Assembly (NCBI GenBank): GCA_963565915.1
Contig: OY751489.1
Span: 434,001 to 498,000, forward strand
Direction: 5' to 3'
Length of the DNA stretch: 64,000 nucleotides
Source of the DNA: Entoloma clypeatum
Lineage: Eukaryota > Basidiomycota > Agaricomycetes > Agaricales > Entolomataceae
The position numbers and the translations under genes are program-made. Below the pieces are notes generated by a model that was given only the letters and a program-made list of their open reading frames with translations, was not told where the DNA came from and did no database searches. This document shows positions 11,118 through 21,660 of the stretch, piece after piece; position 1 is the first letter of the stretch; each line of letters opens with the position of its first letter.

Positions 11118-12457
11118 ATGCTGTATAGACCCTTGGCCTTGATCTCCCTCTGGCTGTCTTTTCTCCAAGCGGCTTTCGCAGCCTCACGGACTAGTCCTCC
11201 TGAGGGAGCGCTCGTTGTTCGCGCAGGAACGACGAACCATACCGAATACAAGACCATTTCTGCTGCTGTCGCAGCGTTGCCGAAGCACTTCTCCTCGCAG
11301 TGCATCTTTGTCTATCCTGGGACCTACTACGAGCAAGTGTACATCAAAGTGAAGGGGGAAGTTACAGTAAGACGATCATGCTCATCTTTGGAAGTATGGC
11401 TGACAATGCGGCATCGAAGATCTATGGGTACACGACTAACACAAGGACCCACTCCTCCAATCGAGTGACGATACAATCAAATGTTCCTGCTACCGAAGCA
11501 GGGTCGAACGATGCCAGTGGAACGCTTCGGATCCACACGGACAACTTCAAGATGTACAATGTAAACGTGAGGAACGACTTTGGTCAAGGGAACGGTGCCC
11601 ACGGCCAAAACCAAGCGATTGCCATCAGTCAGTCTGGGAACCAGGTTGGGTTCTATGCTTGTGGATTTTATGGGTACCAGGACACTCTACTTGCGGGTGT
11701 TGGCAATCAGGTCTATCTCAAAGGGCACATTGAGGTGCTTGTCCCGTTTATCTTGACGTTACTATCTAGGAGTGCTGAATCCTGCATAAGGGAGCGGTCG
11801 ATTTCATCTTTGGCAGGAGAGGGTCTGCGTATTTTTGGGGAAATACGCTCGCAGTCAACGGCCCGGGAACCATTACGGCGAGCGGACGTGAAACGCCGGA
11901 CGATGTCGCCAGCGGGAATGGCTGTAAACACCTTGCTTCGTTCATCGTTGGCGATCCTGCTGACTACTAGAAATGGCCACAGATGTCTTCGAATCGAATA
12001 CAATTGCCCTCGCATCGGGCGCCGCCGCCGGGACCGTCGGCCGCGTGTTCTTGGGACGACCATGGGGAGGTACGTACGCTCAGCTTCTTTTCACGGTCCG
12101 GCGCATATAGCGTGCTGATTCATCGTTTCTTTCTCCCCAGATTATGCCAAGTGAGGGGTCAAAAGAATCCATTTCCCCTCGATCGATCTCATCGTATTAT
12201 TCTCTAGGGTCGTCTTCAAGGATACCATCGCAAACGTGGCGTTGAACAAAACCATTTGGTCAGCATGGCAGCCGGGGGTTGATCCTAGTGCGAACGTTTT
12301 CTTCGCTGACCACAATAGCAAGGGAGTCGGTTTTGAGGACTCCACGAGAGCAGACTTCGCTACCGCCTTGACTGCCCATCAGGCTGCAGCGTATAACATC
12401 TCCAGTGTTGTAGGGAGCGACTATGCCAGCTGGGTCGACACCTCTTATCTAGTATGA
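11118..12457 (+). CDS. Pectin methylesterase 2 (CE8), tandem paralogue
   Basis: Six exons are inferred: 11118-11366, 11420-11734, 11791-11923, 11983-12069, 12141-12150 and 12208-12457 (introns 53-71 nt). The sum is 1,044 nt, giving 347 aa. Exons 2, 4, 5 and 6 have exactly the same lengths as in paralogue 1 (315, 87, 10 and 250 nt), and all five intron positions and phases match, so the pair arose by gene duplication. The signal peptide is MLYRPLALISLWLSFLQAAFA. The CE8 motifs YQDTLL, GAVDFIFG and LGRPWG are present, so both catalytic aspartates and the arginine are kept. Exon 3 is 12 nt longer. Role and location are as for PME1. Divergence in the N-terminal third may reflect different pH or substrate preference, which is inference. 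Confidence 0.93.
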
Positions 12458-12605
12458 CTCACGTCGAATATGGGATGTACTCACATCTTGCATCATATGT
12501 ACCTAGGAGACACTCCTGAATGAAACCAGATTGACGATTTTCAGGGGGAATGGGGTCGCCATTGAGACAAAACCAATCGTCTACCGATGCAAAAACTAAA
12601 CATTT

Positions 12606-12686
12606 TCGGATACGGGGAATCGAACCCCGAGCTGCCGCGATATGCATCATGAGAGGCGGCAATGTTAGCCGTTACACCATATCCGA
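12606..12686 (-). tRNA. tRNA-Glu (CTC) with about 10-nt intron
   Basis: Read on the minus strand, the acceptor arm TCGGATA pairs perfectly with TATCCGA. The D stem is GTGT/ACAT, and the T arm is CGGGG-TTCGATT-CCCCG. The anticodon stem is GCCGC/GCGGC with loop C-T-CTC-A, interrupted after position 37 by about 10 nt, the usual site for nuclear tRNA introns. Anticodon CTC (12651-12653) reads GAG, glutamate. Removing the intron leaves 71 nt. Confidence 0.9.
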
Positions 12687-12784
12687 CTGGAAAATTTCAA
12701 CGTCATTCATCAGAAGTTTCAAGAAGATCTTCTCGTCTTCTGTGCTTCCTATGCTTCCAGAATATTAATGGCAGCGAGCCCGCC

Positions 12785-12792
12785 TTATATAC
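12785..12792 (+). promoter_or_regulatory. TATA box of GMC gene
   Basis: Ttatatac lies 45 bp upstream of the GMC start codon and about 100 bp from the divergent tRNA gene. Confidence 0.5.
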
Positions 12793-12829
12793 TTCCCATG
12801 GGTCAACACAGTCTATACCTCGAGGCCCC

Positions 12830-15186
12830 ATGTGGTCCCCAGCTCTGCTCACCGTCCTATTCGCAAGTTCTGCCTTCGGGGCAATCTTCCAGCGCACCAC
12901 AGACCTTCCCCGCCGCCAATATGACTTTATCATCGTTGGAGGTGGCGTCGAAATGCACGGCTTGTCAATGGATATGCACCTCAATGTTTCTGGCTTTTAG
13001 GTGGCACCGCCGGCCTTGTAGTCGCGAATCGACTCACAGAGAATCCAAAGTTTTCCGTGTTGGTTATCGAAGCGGGCGCATCGTAAGTCAAGTTTCTCGC
13101 CGGCATACTATAATCCTGACGTCCCGGCGGTTGAATTCAGAAATGAAGACTTTCCCCTCTCCAAAATCCCGTTCTATGGCAAGCTCATCAACTCGGCAGC
13201 AGACTGGAATTTCACCACGGCGCCTATGAAGGGGTTGGGCGGCAGGTCGTTGGGGTATCCGCAGGGGCACGTTCTTGGTGGTACGAGCACGTTGAGTAAG
13301 GCAGAGCCGGATCCTGCTCGCATGGTGTGGCTCATATTTCCGTTCCGACCAGATGGACTCGCATACACCCGAGGCTCAGCAGAGGACTATGACCGCTATG
13401 CCCGTATAACTGGCGACGATGGCTGGTCCTGGGCCAAACTCCAGCCCTACTTCCGCAAGGTCCGATGCACCGTTCGCCTTTCTCACATCTCGACTGACCC
13501 CTGCATCCACCTATTCAGAATGAGAGGTGGACTGCCCCTGCTGACCACCGCAACACCACGGGCCAATTCAACCCAGCGGTGCACGGTTTCGGCGGGATTA
13601 ACGCCGTCAGTCTTCCCGGATACATCTTCCCGGTGGATAGCCGCGTCATTCAAGCAACTCGGGACGAGTTTCCGTTCAACAGGGATATGAATTCGGGGTA
13701 TCAGTTGGGCATTGGTGCGTCTTTGCTAGTCTGTATGCGTGGCATGGGTTTTTCAGACATATACGTAGGGTGGACGCAGTCGACGATTAAGGACGGAGTG
13801 AGGAGCAGCTCTGCCACGTCCTACTTGGCTCCCCAATATGCCCAGAGGCCGAATCTATGCGTGTTATTGAACACCCGCGTGACTCGTGTCCTTCCTTCCA
13901 CGCCCCACGCGACCGGACGACCTTTGAGCTTCCGAACAGCCGAGTTCATCAGTGAGGCTGATGTGGCAGCTGCCCTTCAAGGCGGGAAAGGTCAGCATAT
14001 GACCCTTTCCCCGCAGCTTCAATCTTACTCACTCACGGATTCTAAGACCTAACCAAAATCAAAACCCACACGATAACAGCAACCAAAGAACTCATTCTTT
14101 CCTCTGGCGTGATCAACACCCCGCACATCCTGCAACACTCCGGCATCGGCGACCCCGGCATCCTCGCCCCGCTCGGCATCACCCCACTCGTCACCCTCCC
14201 CGACGTGGGGAAGAACCTGACTGACCACGTGTTTGTCGCGAATACGTGGCGAGTACGGGATGGGGCGGCGGCGCAGACGTTTGAGGACGAGCTTAGGAAT
14301 GCGACGTTGGCGAGTGAGTTGTTGAAGGAGTGGGAAGAGGGTGGAGGTGGGGTGAAGGGGAGGGGGCCATTGGGTGCGGGGACGTTCAATCAGGCAGGGT
14401 GGTTTAGGGTCGCCTCGAAGGATGAGGGTAGCGTGTTCAAGGGTATGGAGGATCCGGCTGCGGGGAGGAAGACGCCACATTTCGAGTTTATCATCGCTGT
14501 ATGCGGTCTCTTGTCTCTTTGTCGAATGGCATGGCTGATGATGGTGCGCATCTATGCAGAACGGCAAAACGCGTCCTCCGATCCCGGCAACTGGGAACTT
14601 CATGGTCGTCGGGACTGTCGTCCTCGCTCCTCTCTCACGTGCGTGTCACTTCTTTCTCAACGTATTCTCAACCCACCTACTCGACGACACCCCCAGGCGG
14701 CTTCGTGCACCCCACCTCCCGCTCTCCACTGCACCCACCGGTCATCAACCCGAACCTCCTCGCATCCCCGGTCGACTTTAGCGTGATGCGCGCCGCCATC
14801 CGGCACGCCCGGCGCTTTGTCTCTGGCGGGTTTAAAGACTGGGTCGTTGCGCTCGTCGACACGGCGCAGACGGACGCGGAGCTGGACCAGTGGATCCGCG
14901 CGACGGGGGTGACGGTGTCGCATTGTGTGGGGACGGCTGCGATGAGCGCGAGGGGGTCGCGGTGGGGCGTGGTGGATCCGGATTTGAAGGTGAAGGGGGT
15001 GAAGGGGATGAGGGTTGTCGATGCGAGTGTTTTGGTGTGTTCTTTTTTGCATTTTTTGTTTTTGGGGGGATGAAGCTTATGTGTGTGTGGTGGATTTAGC
15101 CTTTGGTGCCCGCTGCGCATACGCAGGCTGCGACGTATGTTGTTGCGGAGAGGGCGGCTGATTTGATCAAGGCTGCGTGGGTGTAG
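12830..15186 (+). CDS. GMC oxidoreductase, aryl-alcohol-oxidase type
   Basis: Ten exons are inferred: 12830-12941, 13001-13082, 13141-13295, 13353-13459, 13519-13714, 13769-13990, 14080-14498, 14560-14638, 14697-15034 and 15100-15186. All introns are GT-AG (54-89 nt) and the sum is 1,797 nt, giving 598 aa, a normal length for the family. A signal peptide ([18 protein letters not shown]) precedes the FAD-binding [19 protein letters not shown] signature 1 is [18 protein letters not shown] and signature 2 is [17 protein letters not shown]. The two active-site histidines are in [10 protein letters not shown] and AAHTQAATY, as in aryl-alcohol oxidases. The enzyme would be extracellular, oxidise an alcohol and produce H2O2, which feeds lignin peroxidases or Fenton chemistry. 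Glucose oxidase or other AA3 activities cannot be excluded. A decayed relative lies at 21.1-21.7 kb. Confidence 0.92.
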
Positions 15187-15599
15187 ATGTTGTGTTTTTC
15201 TGCTGCTTTGTCTTCTTGAACAGTTTGTTTTCTTGTTTGTCTTGTTGACGCAATATGGGATGGACTAAGATTCTTTACCTTTTTAAGTGTGATCAATCCA
15301 GTCGGTAAGAGCACCGTTCATCCATGTTGCGGACCACAATACTCACCGCTTCTGTGTCGTTCCGAATTCTTCGCCATCGTTGATTATACAGTAGATCGAG
15401 CAAGATGAAGTCATTGAAGAGCGAGGTGCGAGTCGCGCGACATCGCAGAATATGATTGTGCTAGGCACGGGTGCAAGCACTGTAAGTATGCAAGGCACTG
15501 TAGTAGAGGCTTCTCTACGCCTTGACTTTACTGGCACAGCCACCCTCAGGCCGCGCACTGCTTTTCACTGCATTCCAAGGCTAACCCAAGTGGTGAGTC
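15187..15599. other. Intergenic, no gene seen
   Basis: It contains the 3' flank of the GMC gene and upstream sequence of the next ORF. Nothing is recognised. Confidence 0.5.
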
Positions 15600-16622
15600 A
15601 TGGTCGACCTAACACCCTTTACCGGCCTTACCATGGCCACGCAGCAAATCCCCTCGATAACCATCAAAAGTATCGAAGAGGACGCTGCCAACAACAACTA
15701 CCACACGGATCCTTCCGGCCTCCCTTCACCACATTCCGTTGCCGTCACTGCAGATGATTGTTCGTCATTGTACCACCCACCTCCCTCTCCTACTCTTTCT
15801 GCCCAGTCTTCCGTCCGTTTCAATTCGCTGGCATTACGATATAACAAACCGGAGGACAAGCTCCCTTTCTCTCACTTTCCGGCGCTAGGTAAAAAGGAGC
15901 GTTCCCTAGAAGAGGAGAAGGATATGAAGGAGAGGGATGAGAAGGGCAAGCCTGAAAAAGAGGAAGCACGCACAGCGCTCGAACAGGACCGCGGCAGGGA
16001 ACCGAAACCATTCTGCTTCAGACCCTACCAGCTCGCGCATATGCTTGCAACTCAGAGTTTTGGCAGTATCAAGGGGATTCTTGGCACCAAAACAGGTACT
16101 GGGCTTTCGGCAACAGCCCTGGCTATCAACTCTGTCGCCTTGGTACACCAACAGAAGGGTGTTGGCAAGCGCGCATCGCAACACCGCGAGGGGGGGTCCA
16201 CAGACAAAAAGGACGTCTCGTTATCTCCCATTTCATTCGACGAGGCGCCCGTTCGTGATGGTTCAGTTGATGCTCGCCAGAACGTGTGTGGTGGTCGCGA
16301 TTGTTCCAATGCGAACGTTAACGAGCCACAGTCTACCGAAATCGCTCTGCGTCTACAAATACAATCCATGGTTGAGAACCCCGCCAGCGAACAAGATGCC
16401 ATCCACGATGATGATGCATTAACTAACGATAACAAGGAACATGGCTCCAATTCCCAGAATATATATCTCAAGGACTGTATGCTTAACGAGACGCAGGGCA
16501 ACCAAATCTATCACAACTATGGCAGCTCCGTTGTTCATAATTGGTTTATATCTGATCCAGAGGCAAATCAAGGACTTGAACTAGTTCGTGTTGCCTCCCT
16601 CTTCGTGTATCACTCCCTCTAA
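15600..16622 (+). CDS. Hypothetical protein, possible Ca2+-ATPase N-terminal relic
   Basis: A single open frame of 340 codons starts at ATG 15600, with a second in-frame ATG at 15633. The middle is highly charged (Lys/Glu-rich, residues about 95-140). It is followed by PFCFRPYQLAHMLATQSFG and ILGTKTGTGLS. The order 'P-F-x-F-x-P-x-Q-L-A-x-M-L ... G-T-x-x-x-x-G-L-S' resembles the cytosolic N-terminus of fungal P-type Ca2+-ATPases, but no transmembrane or phosphorylation (DKTGT) domain follows. Near the C-terminus the phrase NETQGNQIYHNYGSS resembles leaders of some basidiomycete NACHT-type proteins. The product may be a mosaic or a relic. It is followed at 16,624-17,052 by open hydrophobic stretches that could be further exons, but no coherent model was found. 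Confidence 0.4.
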   Translation: MVDLTPFTGLTMATQQIPSITIKSIEEDAANNNYHTDPSGLPSPHSVAVTADDCSSLYHPPPSPTLSAQSSVRFNSLALRYNKPEDKLPFSHFPALGKKERSLEEEKDMKERDEKGKPEKEEARTALEQDRGREPKPFCFRPYQLAHMLATQSFGSIKGILGTKTGTGLSATALAINSVALVHQQKGVGKRASQHREGGSTDKKDVSLSPISFDEAPVRDGSVDARQNVCGGRDCSNANVNEPQSTEIALRLQIQSMVENPASEQDAIHDDDALTNDNKEHGSNSQNIYLKDCMLNETQGNQIYHNYGSSVVHNWFISDPEANQGLELVRVASLFVYHSL

Positions 16623-19600
16623 TTTGACGTGCAGAACATACCAAATTCCTCTCCTACGCCGGACTCGGATGCTATGGTACGTTGAGTCAGACGTTTCAAT
16701 CTGATCTTGCTCTTTACTTTGTATTGTTGCTCAAGTATGAAGTCATCGAAAGTGTGACGACTTTTGTTACTACAGCTTTTTCTGCGGCATTTCGTTTCGG
16801 GATCGCTTATATTAGTGGCGTGAAGCCAGCCTTCAAAGTCACCATGTATGTGACCTCATCATCAGTACTTTTTGCCATCGGATCGCCCTGCTCACCACTC
16901 CCATGGTGCACCAGTTCCAGCCGACGTTATAGCTTCTTCTCAGATCTGCACCCCTTACCTTGCGTGCCTTCTGCGCCATGGTGGCATTTGCACTTGTGAC
17001 GCGGTTGCCTGTCGGCTTGAGCGAGATTGAGCGGGAGCTGGATCAAAGATGAAAAAAAAAATAAGAATTCCGGGAGGTGAAACAAACAGAAAAAAAAGGT
17101 AAAAGGAATGAAGAGAAAAGGTGATAAAAAAGTGTAAAAAAAGGGAAGAAGAAAACGAACCGAAAAAGAAGAAATACCGGCTATCCGTCTGCACCCCATC
17201 TCGAGTTCCTCATGTACTGTGATCCTTTGCAAAGCTGACTCGATGGAATGTAAGATGTATCTCTCCTTTGTAGACTTTGGATGTGATTTTGACCTTAACT
17301 ATTACGACCGAGACCTGTGACACCAAGTGTTCTTCCAAGGACGAATCTTGAAATGTACAAGGATTGCCGTCAGATACTACCTGATGACGGATCAATTGAT
17401 CAATCATTACCTATGGAGTCGACGTGCCATTTTCCATTTTCCACATATGTATTATAAAAACTGGCAGCTGTACTTTTTAAAACACACATTGGTCCGGGAT
17501 TTCGAATATTTCAAATTCTCCATCGTTGAATGTTGAGTGGACTCTTGAAGCAGAACGTGATCGTGAGTTCTTTTCAACTAATTTGAAATAGCATGTATGT
17601 ATGAAGAAGCCAACGACAACCATCATCAAGCGATTTCGTACAGCGATAAACAAAGCTGTAGCTTGAAGAAGACGCTCCGATGTGGTCAAACGATGCTTGG
17701 CTGGGGAAGATGCATTAATGGGCGAGCGGACGCGGACGGTCGGTCTACGCCAGATGGTATGTCTCTTTCATTCATTATCATATCCCTCGTCACGAAACCA
17801 AAGGGCGCCTATACTCGAGGGTTTTTGGACGTTCCCAGCGGACGCTACATGCGATTCTTATATTCGACACCCTCCACTCCGATCCTCCCCCTTCCTCCCA
17901 CCACCACCTAGGTCCAGCCCTCAAAGGACCCTGCCCACGCGGGCCTCCCCGCTCAACTTCTTGAGACCAGTCACAAGTCCTGGCTTCACGGCCGAGAATG
18001 AACAGCTGGAATACATGGCACCAATACTGAACCCCCGCCTCCCATTCGTGCTGTGTCTCCCAGATACCTCGTGTATGGGAGGCCTCGGTCGGGGATGATA
18101 TCAAAGGCATAGTCAACACCGAGCCAATCTGTTTTCCGCGTGGTCCTTCCCCTCACCCGTGTACACGGCGCAGGCGAGACCTACGCTTGGCCAATCGAAA
18201 GTCCTGTGTTCTCACGAAACACGCCATCTTTTCCGGGCCTGTGAACACTGACTACTCTCAATGAGGTACCTATCGCAATCCCCTTCAGAGTTGCACATGA
18301 CCTGTGTCGCCCAATGCTCTAATACCGTGCTCGCCTTCTATCAGGTTGAGTGAGTACCAATGTCCTCCTTACGTGGGGCCCATTGTTCTTCAAGGCGTTC
18401 ATCGGACTTGGTCATCCACTGGCCACTTCCTCTTCATTCTAAGCACCAACCCTTCCTGAGAAGCCTTGGCAGAAACATGAACAGTTCACAAACCCCATTT
18501 GGAGGTCCAGCGGTCGCACACCTACCAGTGGACTGAACGCGATGCCACAGTAAGTCGCACGTACATATGACCCAAATCAGACTCAAATACGGGCCACAGG
18601 TCTGTGAGCGTGTTCTCAGAGACGCCATCGTGATGGAAAGCAGATGATTCATATTTAAAGCTAATACCCCGGTTCCAGGCCATGTCAGGTTCGGAGGGAA
18701 TATTATTTACGCTGAAGATGGAGGAAATGGCGATCCGAAAGACCCTTATCAATCGGTTTCAATCGTTTGGGAATTTATCGTTACATGCCTTCCGTGCGAA
18801 GGGCTCGCTCCATGTGGGGGGGAACTGATCTGTGCGGGGTCAATATCGATGGTGAATCAAGTTTTCACGCCGTGTTTACTTTGCTTCAACTTTGAAGTAG
18901 ACGAAGAGGCCCGTGGTGACAGTGGGACGAGGGAACTTCTCATCACATTGGGATGAGGCTGCGCCGCCTGGGAACGACAATGAATGATACTGTGTGCGGG
19001 AAACGGGCATGATGCGACTATTATAACAACGTCACACCACCTACTACTCTCGTAGATGAAAATCGGCGTGAATCACCTAGTAAGTCTTCAAATTCTTTGA
19101 TGGCTATTCGGTCGCTCGATGGCCGCTCTCTCTCAGGCTGTTCTTCTCTCTGAAATTGGATAGCTATTCTGATCGATGGTTCCCTCTGGTGAGATCAACC
19201 TACATCAGAGGTATGTGGTACATTTTTCCTGTTTTCTCATGCGGAGTATGAGGCTCGTCACGAGCTAAATCGTACGGAACAAGAAATCGCAGCACATGTC
19301 TCTATGTCATGGACTCAATTTTTTCAACCTGTAACGTTCATCTATGCGATGGTCGTCGTTCTGTTCGTATTGATCCCCTGTCACGGTCGTTCCCATCGAT
19401 AAAAGAAGGCCCTTGAAAGGGGCATCGCAGAAGAATTAACGTAAATTCCGTACGGTCTGCTTCTCGTATCCCTGATCTTTTGTCATGTTTCATCCTTCGA
19501 CTCACTCCCAGGTTTCCCTGTTGATGTTTTCTGTTTGGTCGACCCCAGCATTACTGGGTTTAGAACCATTACATGACTGCTGTATAAAATGGGGAGTCCT

Positions 19601-19665
19601 TGGGGCGTTCGTGCTCTTCAGCACAGTTTTCCCGCTCTCACTCAGACAGAACCAACGATTCTACC
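16623..19665. other. Long stretch without a supported gene
   Basis: At 16,682-16,843 and 16,948-17,050 there are short hydrophobic open stretches (for example CAMVAFALVTRLPVGLSEIE before a stop at 17,052) that could be remnants of a membrane protein. An A-rich tract lies at 17,049-17,180. From 17,233 to 19,580 I see only scattered short ORFs with no recognisable motif. Confidence 0.4.
19583..19589 (+). promoter_or_regulatory. TATA box of small secreted peptide
   Basis: Tataaaa lies 83 bp upstream of the ATG at 19666, a plausible fungal spacing. Confidence 0.5.
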
Positions 19666-19875
19666 ATGTATCTCTCCCGTACTCTCATCCTGACTATCGC
19701 TCTCTGCGTGGCGACTGCCTGGGCCGCCGTACCGCCCAAGCCGAAGTGCGATGCCTACCTCAACCTCGACTGCACTAATAATCATAAAGTATGCTGCGGC
19801 ACTTACTGGTACTGCTACGTCGTCCAGATTAACCAAGCGGCAAGCTATCCCCCTACTACGAAGATTAGTTCATGA
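19666..19875 (+). CDS. Small cysteine-rich secreted peptide
   Basis: The ATG at 19666 opens 69 codons. The first 20 residues (MYLSRTLILTIALCVATAWA) form a clear signal peptide. The mature part is short and Cys-rich (KCDAYLNLDCTNNHKVCCG, then YWYCYVV), with C..C..CC..C spacing typical of disulfide-stabilised secreted peptides. An alternative model uses a donor inside the codons for WYC (gtactg, about 19,808) and the acceptor gaatag before 19,897. It removes about 90 nt, stays open to about 20,061, and adds further cysteines (HCEPLNCWY). The 3' end is therefore uncertain. The role is unknown, and size and secretion are compatible with an effector-like or antimicrobial peptide, which is inference. 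Confidence 0.6.
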   Translation: MYLSRTLILTIALCVATAWAAVPPKPKCDAYLNLDCTNNHKVCCGTYWYCYVVQINQAASYPPTTKISS

Positions 19876-21099
19876 CTAATGTCAATTGTGGAATAGGTCT
19901 GTCGGACCCATCGCTAATATACCACTGGCGCGTTTCCGACACTGCGAACCCTTGAACTGCTGGTACGCATTCACCGCACACGCAGCACCCCAAAACCGCG
20001 CACCCCGACGAGGCTATCTAAATAGTCTAGAACTTGAGTTAGTTTCTGATTTTGTAAAATAAAAAAAAGGTTCAAGAAAATGACGCTTGGTGGTGAAGGA
20101 TGAAACTTCCACATGGAGGCCTTCTCCCATCTTCTCTGGATCCTGGGCAATCCCGCGTCGTAGAGCCTCCAAGTATACAAATCAACGTTGCATCATCTCT
20201 CCGTCAGAGGCATGCTCGACTTCCTCTCATCCCCAATCCTCACCTAGTCTCGACCGACCCACACAGCACAGAGCTATATTACAGCCAAGAGGCACCAGAC
20301 CACTGGTATATCACAAGTACATCTCCCTTCACCGGCTCCTAAAGTCTGAGGTCTTTGTCCTGATGGTGCTGAAAGAACGTTAGCCGACCCACAGTGGTTT
20401 ATTAATGACCCGGAACCCCCGCGGTCTCAGTCGTCAGGAACCTCTCGAGCGCTGCGCAACAGGCATGGCTGGATGGTCATAATTCGATTCAATATGCTTA
20501 GCTTCCTGGAAAGACAGCTACTCTTTCTCCTCTGGTTCCTTGGGTTCCGGTCTTCAGTTGTAGATATCCGGGTGAAGGCACGCAAGCCGTGGCAGGAAGC
20601 GCATTCATGACCAGTGGGGAAGCAGAAGCCGCAAGCCACGAACTTCGCCACGAAAATAATCTCCGGAACGGTGTAAACTTGGACGCGAGAGTTTGGCGAG
20701 AGTCAGGCAAAGAGACTTCTAGTACCATGGAATGGAAAGAAAACTGGACTCAACAAACGAACTTTGCGACTCGGACGAATGGCCACGCTCTGCGGATGAT
20801 TATGATCAGGCATTTTTAAGATATTTCTTTACCGATTTGCTTCACTGCTTTTGGTATTTAATTCCAATCGTTGCCTTGCGAGGGCTACAGCTAGCGTGAA
20901 CATTGTGGACCGAAAGACAGAGGTTGACTCTATTTTGAGTGTTCCACGTGGTGTGCCAGTACTTGGCCGCAGTGAGTGGCGGGACTCGAACGCGTGGGAG
21001 GGCGAGCTTGGCTATCATCTACAACTGCGATGGCTACACATATCATCCCTTTCAGCCCATGAACCACCACCCCTGCCGTACGGCCTCAACAGAACTAAT
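19876..21099. other. Intergenic, no supported gene
   Basis: Possible 3' extension of the small secreted gene to about 20,061, then short ORFs without recognisable motifs. Confidence 0.4.
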
Positions 21100-21660
21100 G
21101 CTAGCGGTCGTCTAGGATATGTTTTCGCCTTGGATGAGCGTGTCTTCCAAGCAACCCGGGACGGGTTCCCGTTCAGCAAATCAGTTGAACACTGGTGTTT
21201 CTTAGCTCGTCTGTATGTGCACGGCACAATTAACGATTAAGAGTGGTGTGGGGAGCACTTTGTCGCGAATACGTGGCGGATGTGGGACGGGGAGGCGGTG
21301 CGAATATTTGGAGACGGCTTGAGGATGGTGACGGGATTGATGAAGGAGTGGAAGAGGGAAGAGGGAAGGGCAGGGGACCCTTTGGTGTGGGGATGTTCAA
21401 TCAGGCGGGTGGTTTAGGCTTGCCTCGGAGGCGTGTTCAAGGATGCGGCTGCGGGGAGGAACACGCCACATTTTGAGTTTATCACCGCTGTATGCGTCTC
21501 TTCTTGTTGTTCCCTGTCACCCTGTCAATATGGCTGATGGCGCACCCATACAGAACGGCATCCCTCCGATCCCGGCGACTGGGAACTTCATGGTCATCGC
21601 TCCTCTCTCTCGTGCGTGTCACTCCTTTCTCGACATACGTTACGTCTAACTCATCCACTT
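21100..21660 (+). pseudogene. Decayed GMC oxidoreductase copy
   Basis: Three blocks align in order to the intact GMC gene at 12,830-15,186. About 21,100-21,240 matches exon 5 around VFQATRDGFPFS (intact copy [12 protein letters not shown]) and runs on through a degraded copy of the following intron. About 21,258-21,490 matches exon 7 (FVANTWRMWDGEA and later HFEFITAV), including the intron donor after it. About 21,550-21,625 matches exon 8 ([13 protein letters not shown]) with its donor gtgcgtgtcact. Exon 6, exon 1-4 and the C-terminus are missing, and several frameshifts and stops occur. Retained intron sequence shows a DNA-level duplication rather than a processed copy. Confidence 0.85.

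Larger units (their letters stand above)
12458..12829. other. Spacer with tRNA gene and GMC promoter
   Basis: The 372-bp gap holds the minus-strand tRNA-Glu (12606-12686) and the proximal promoter of the GMC oxidoreductase. No protein gene is seen. Confidence 0.5.

Noticed and set aside
15600..16622. Calling the ORF a P-type Ca2+-ATPase
   Set aside because: Only a short N-terminal resemblance. No DKTGT phosphorylation site, actuator domain or TM helices are encoded.
17233..19480. Possible further wall-degradation genes or relics downstream of the GMC cluster
   Set aside because: I looked for PME and GMC motifs in all frames and found none.
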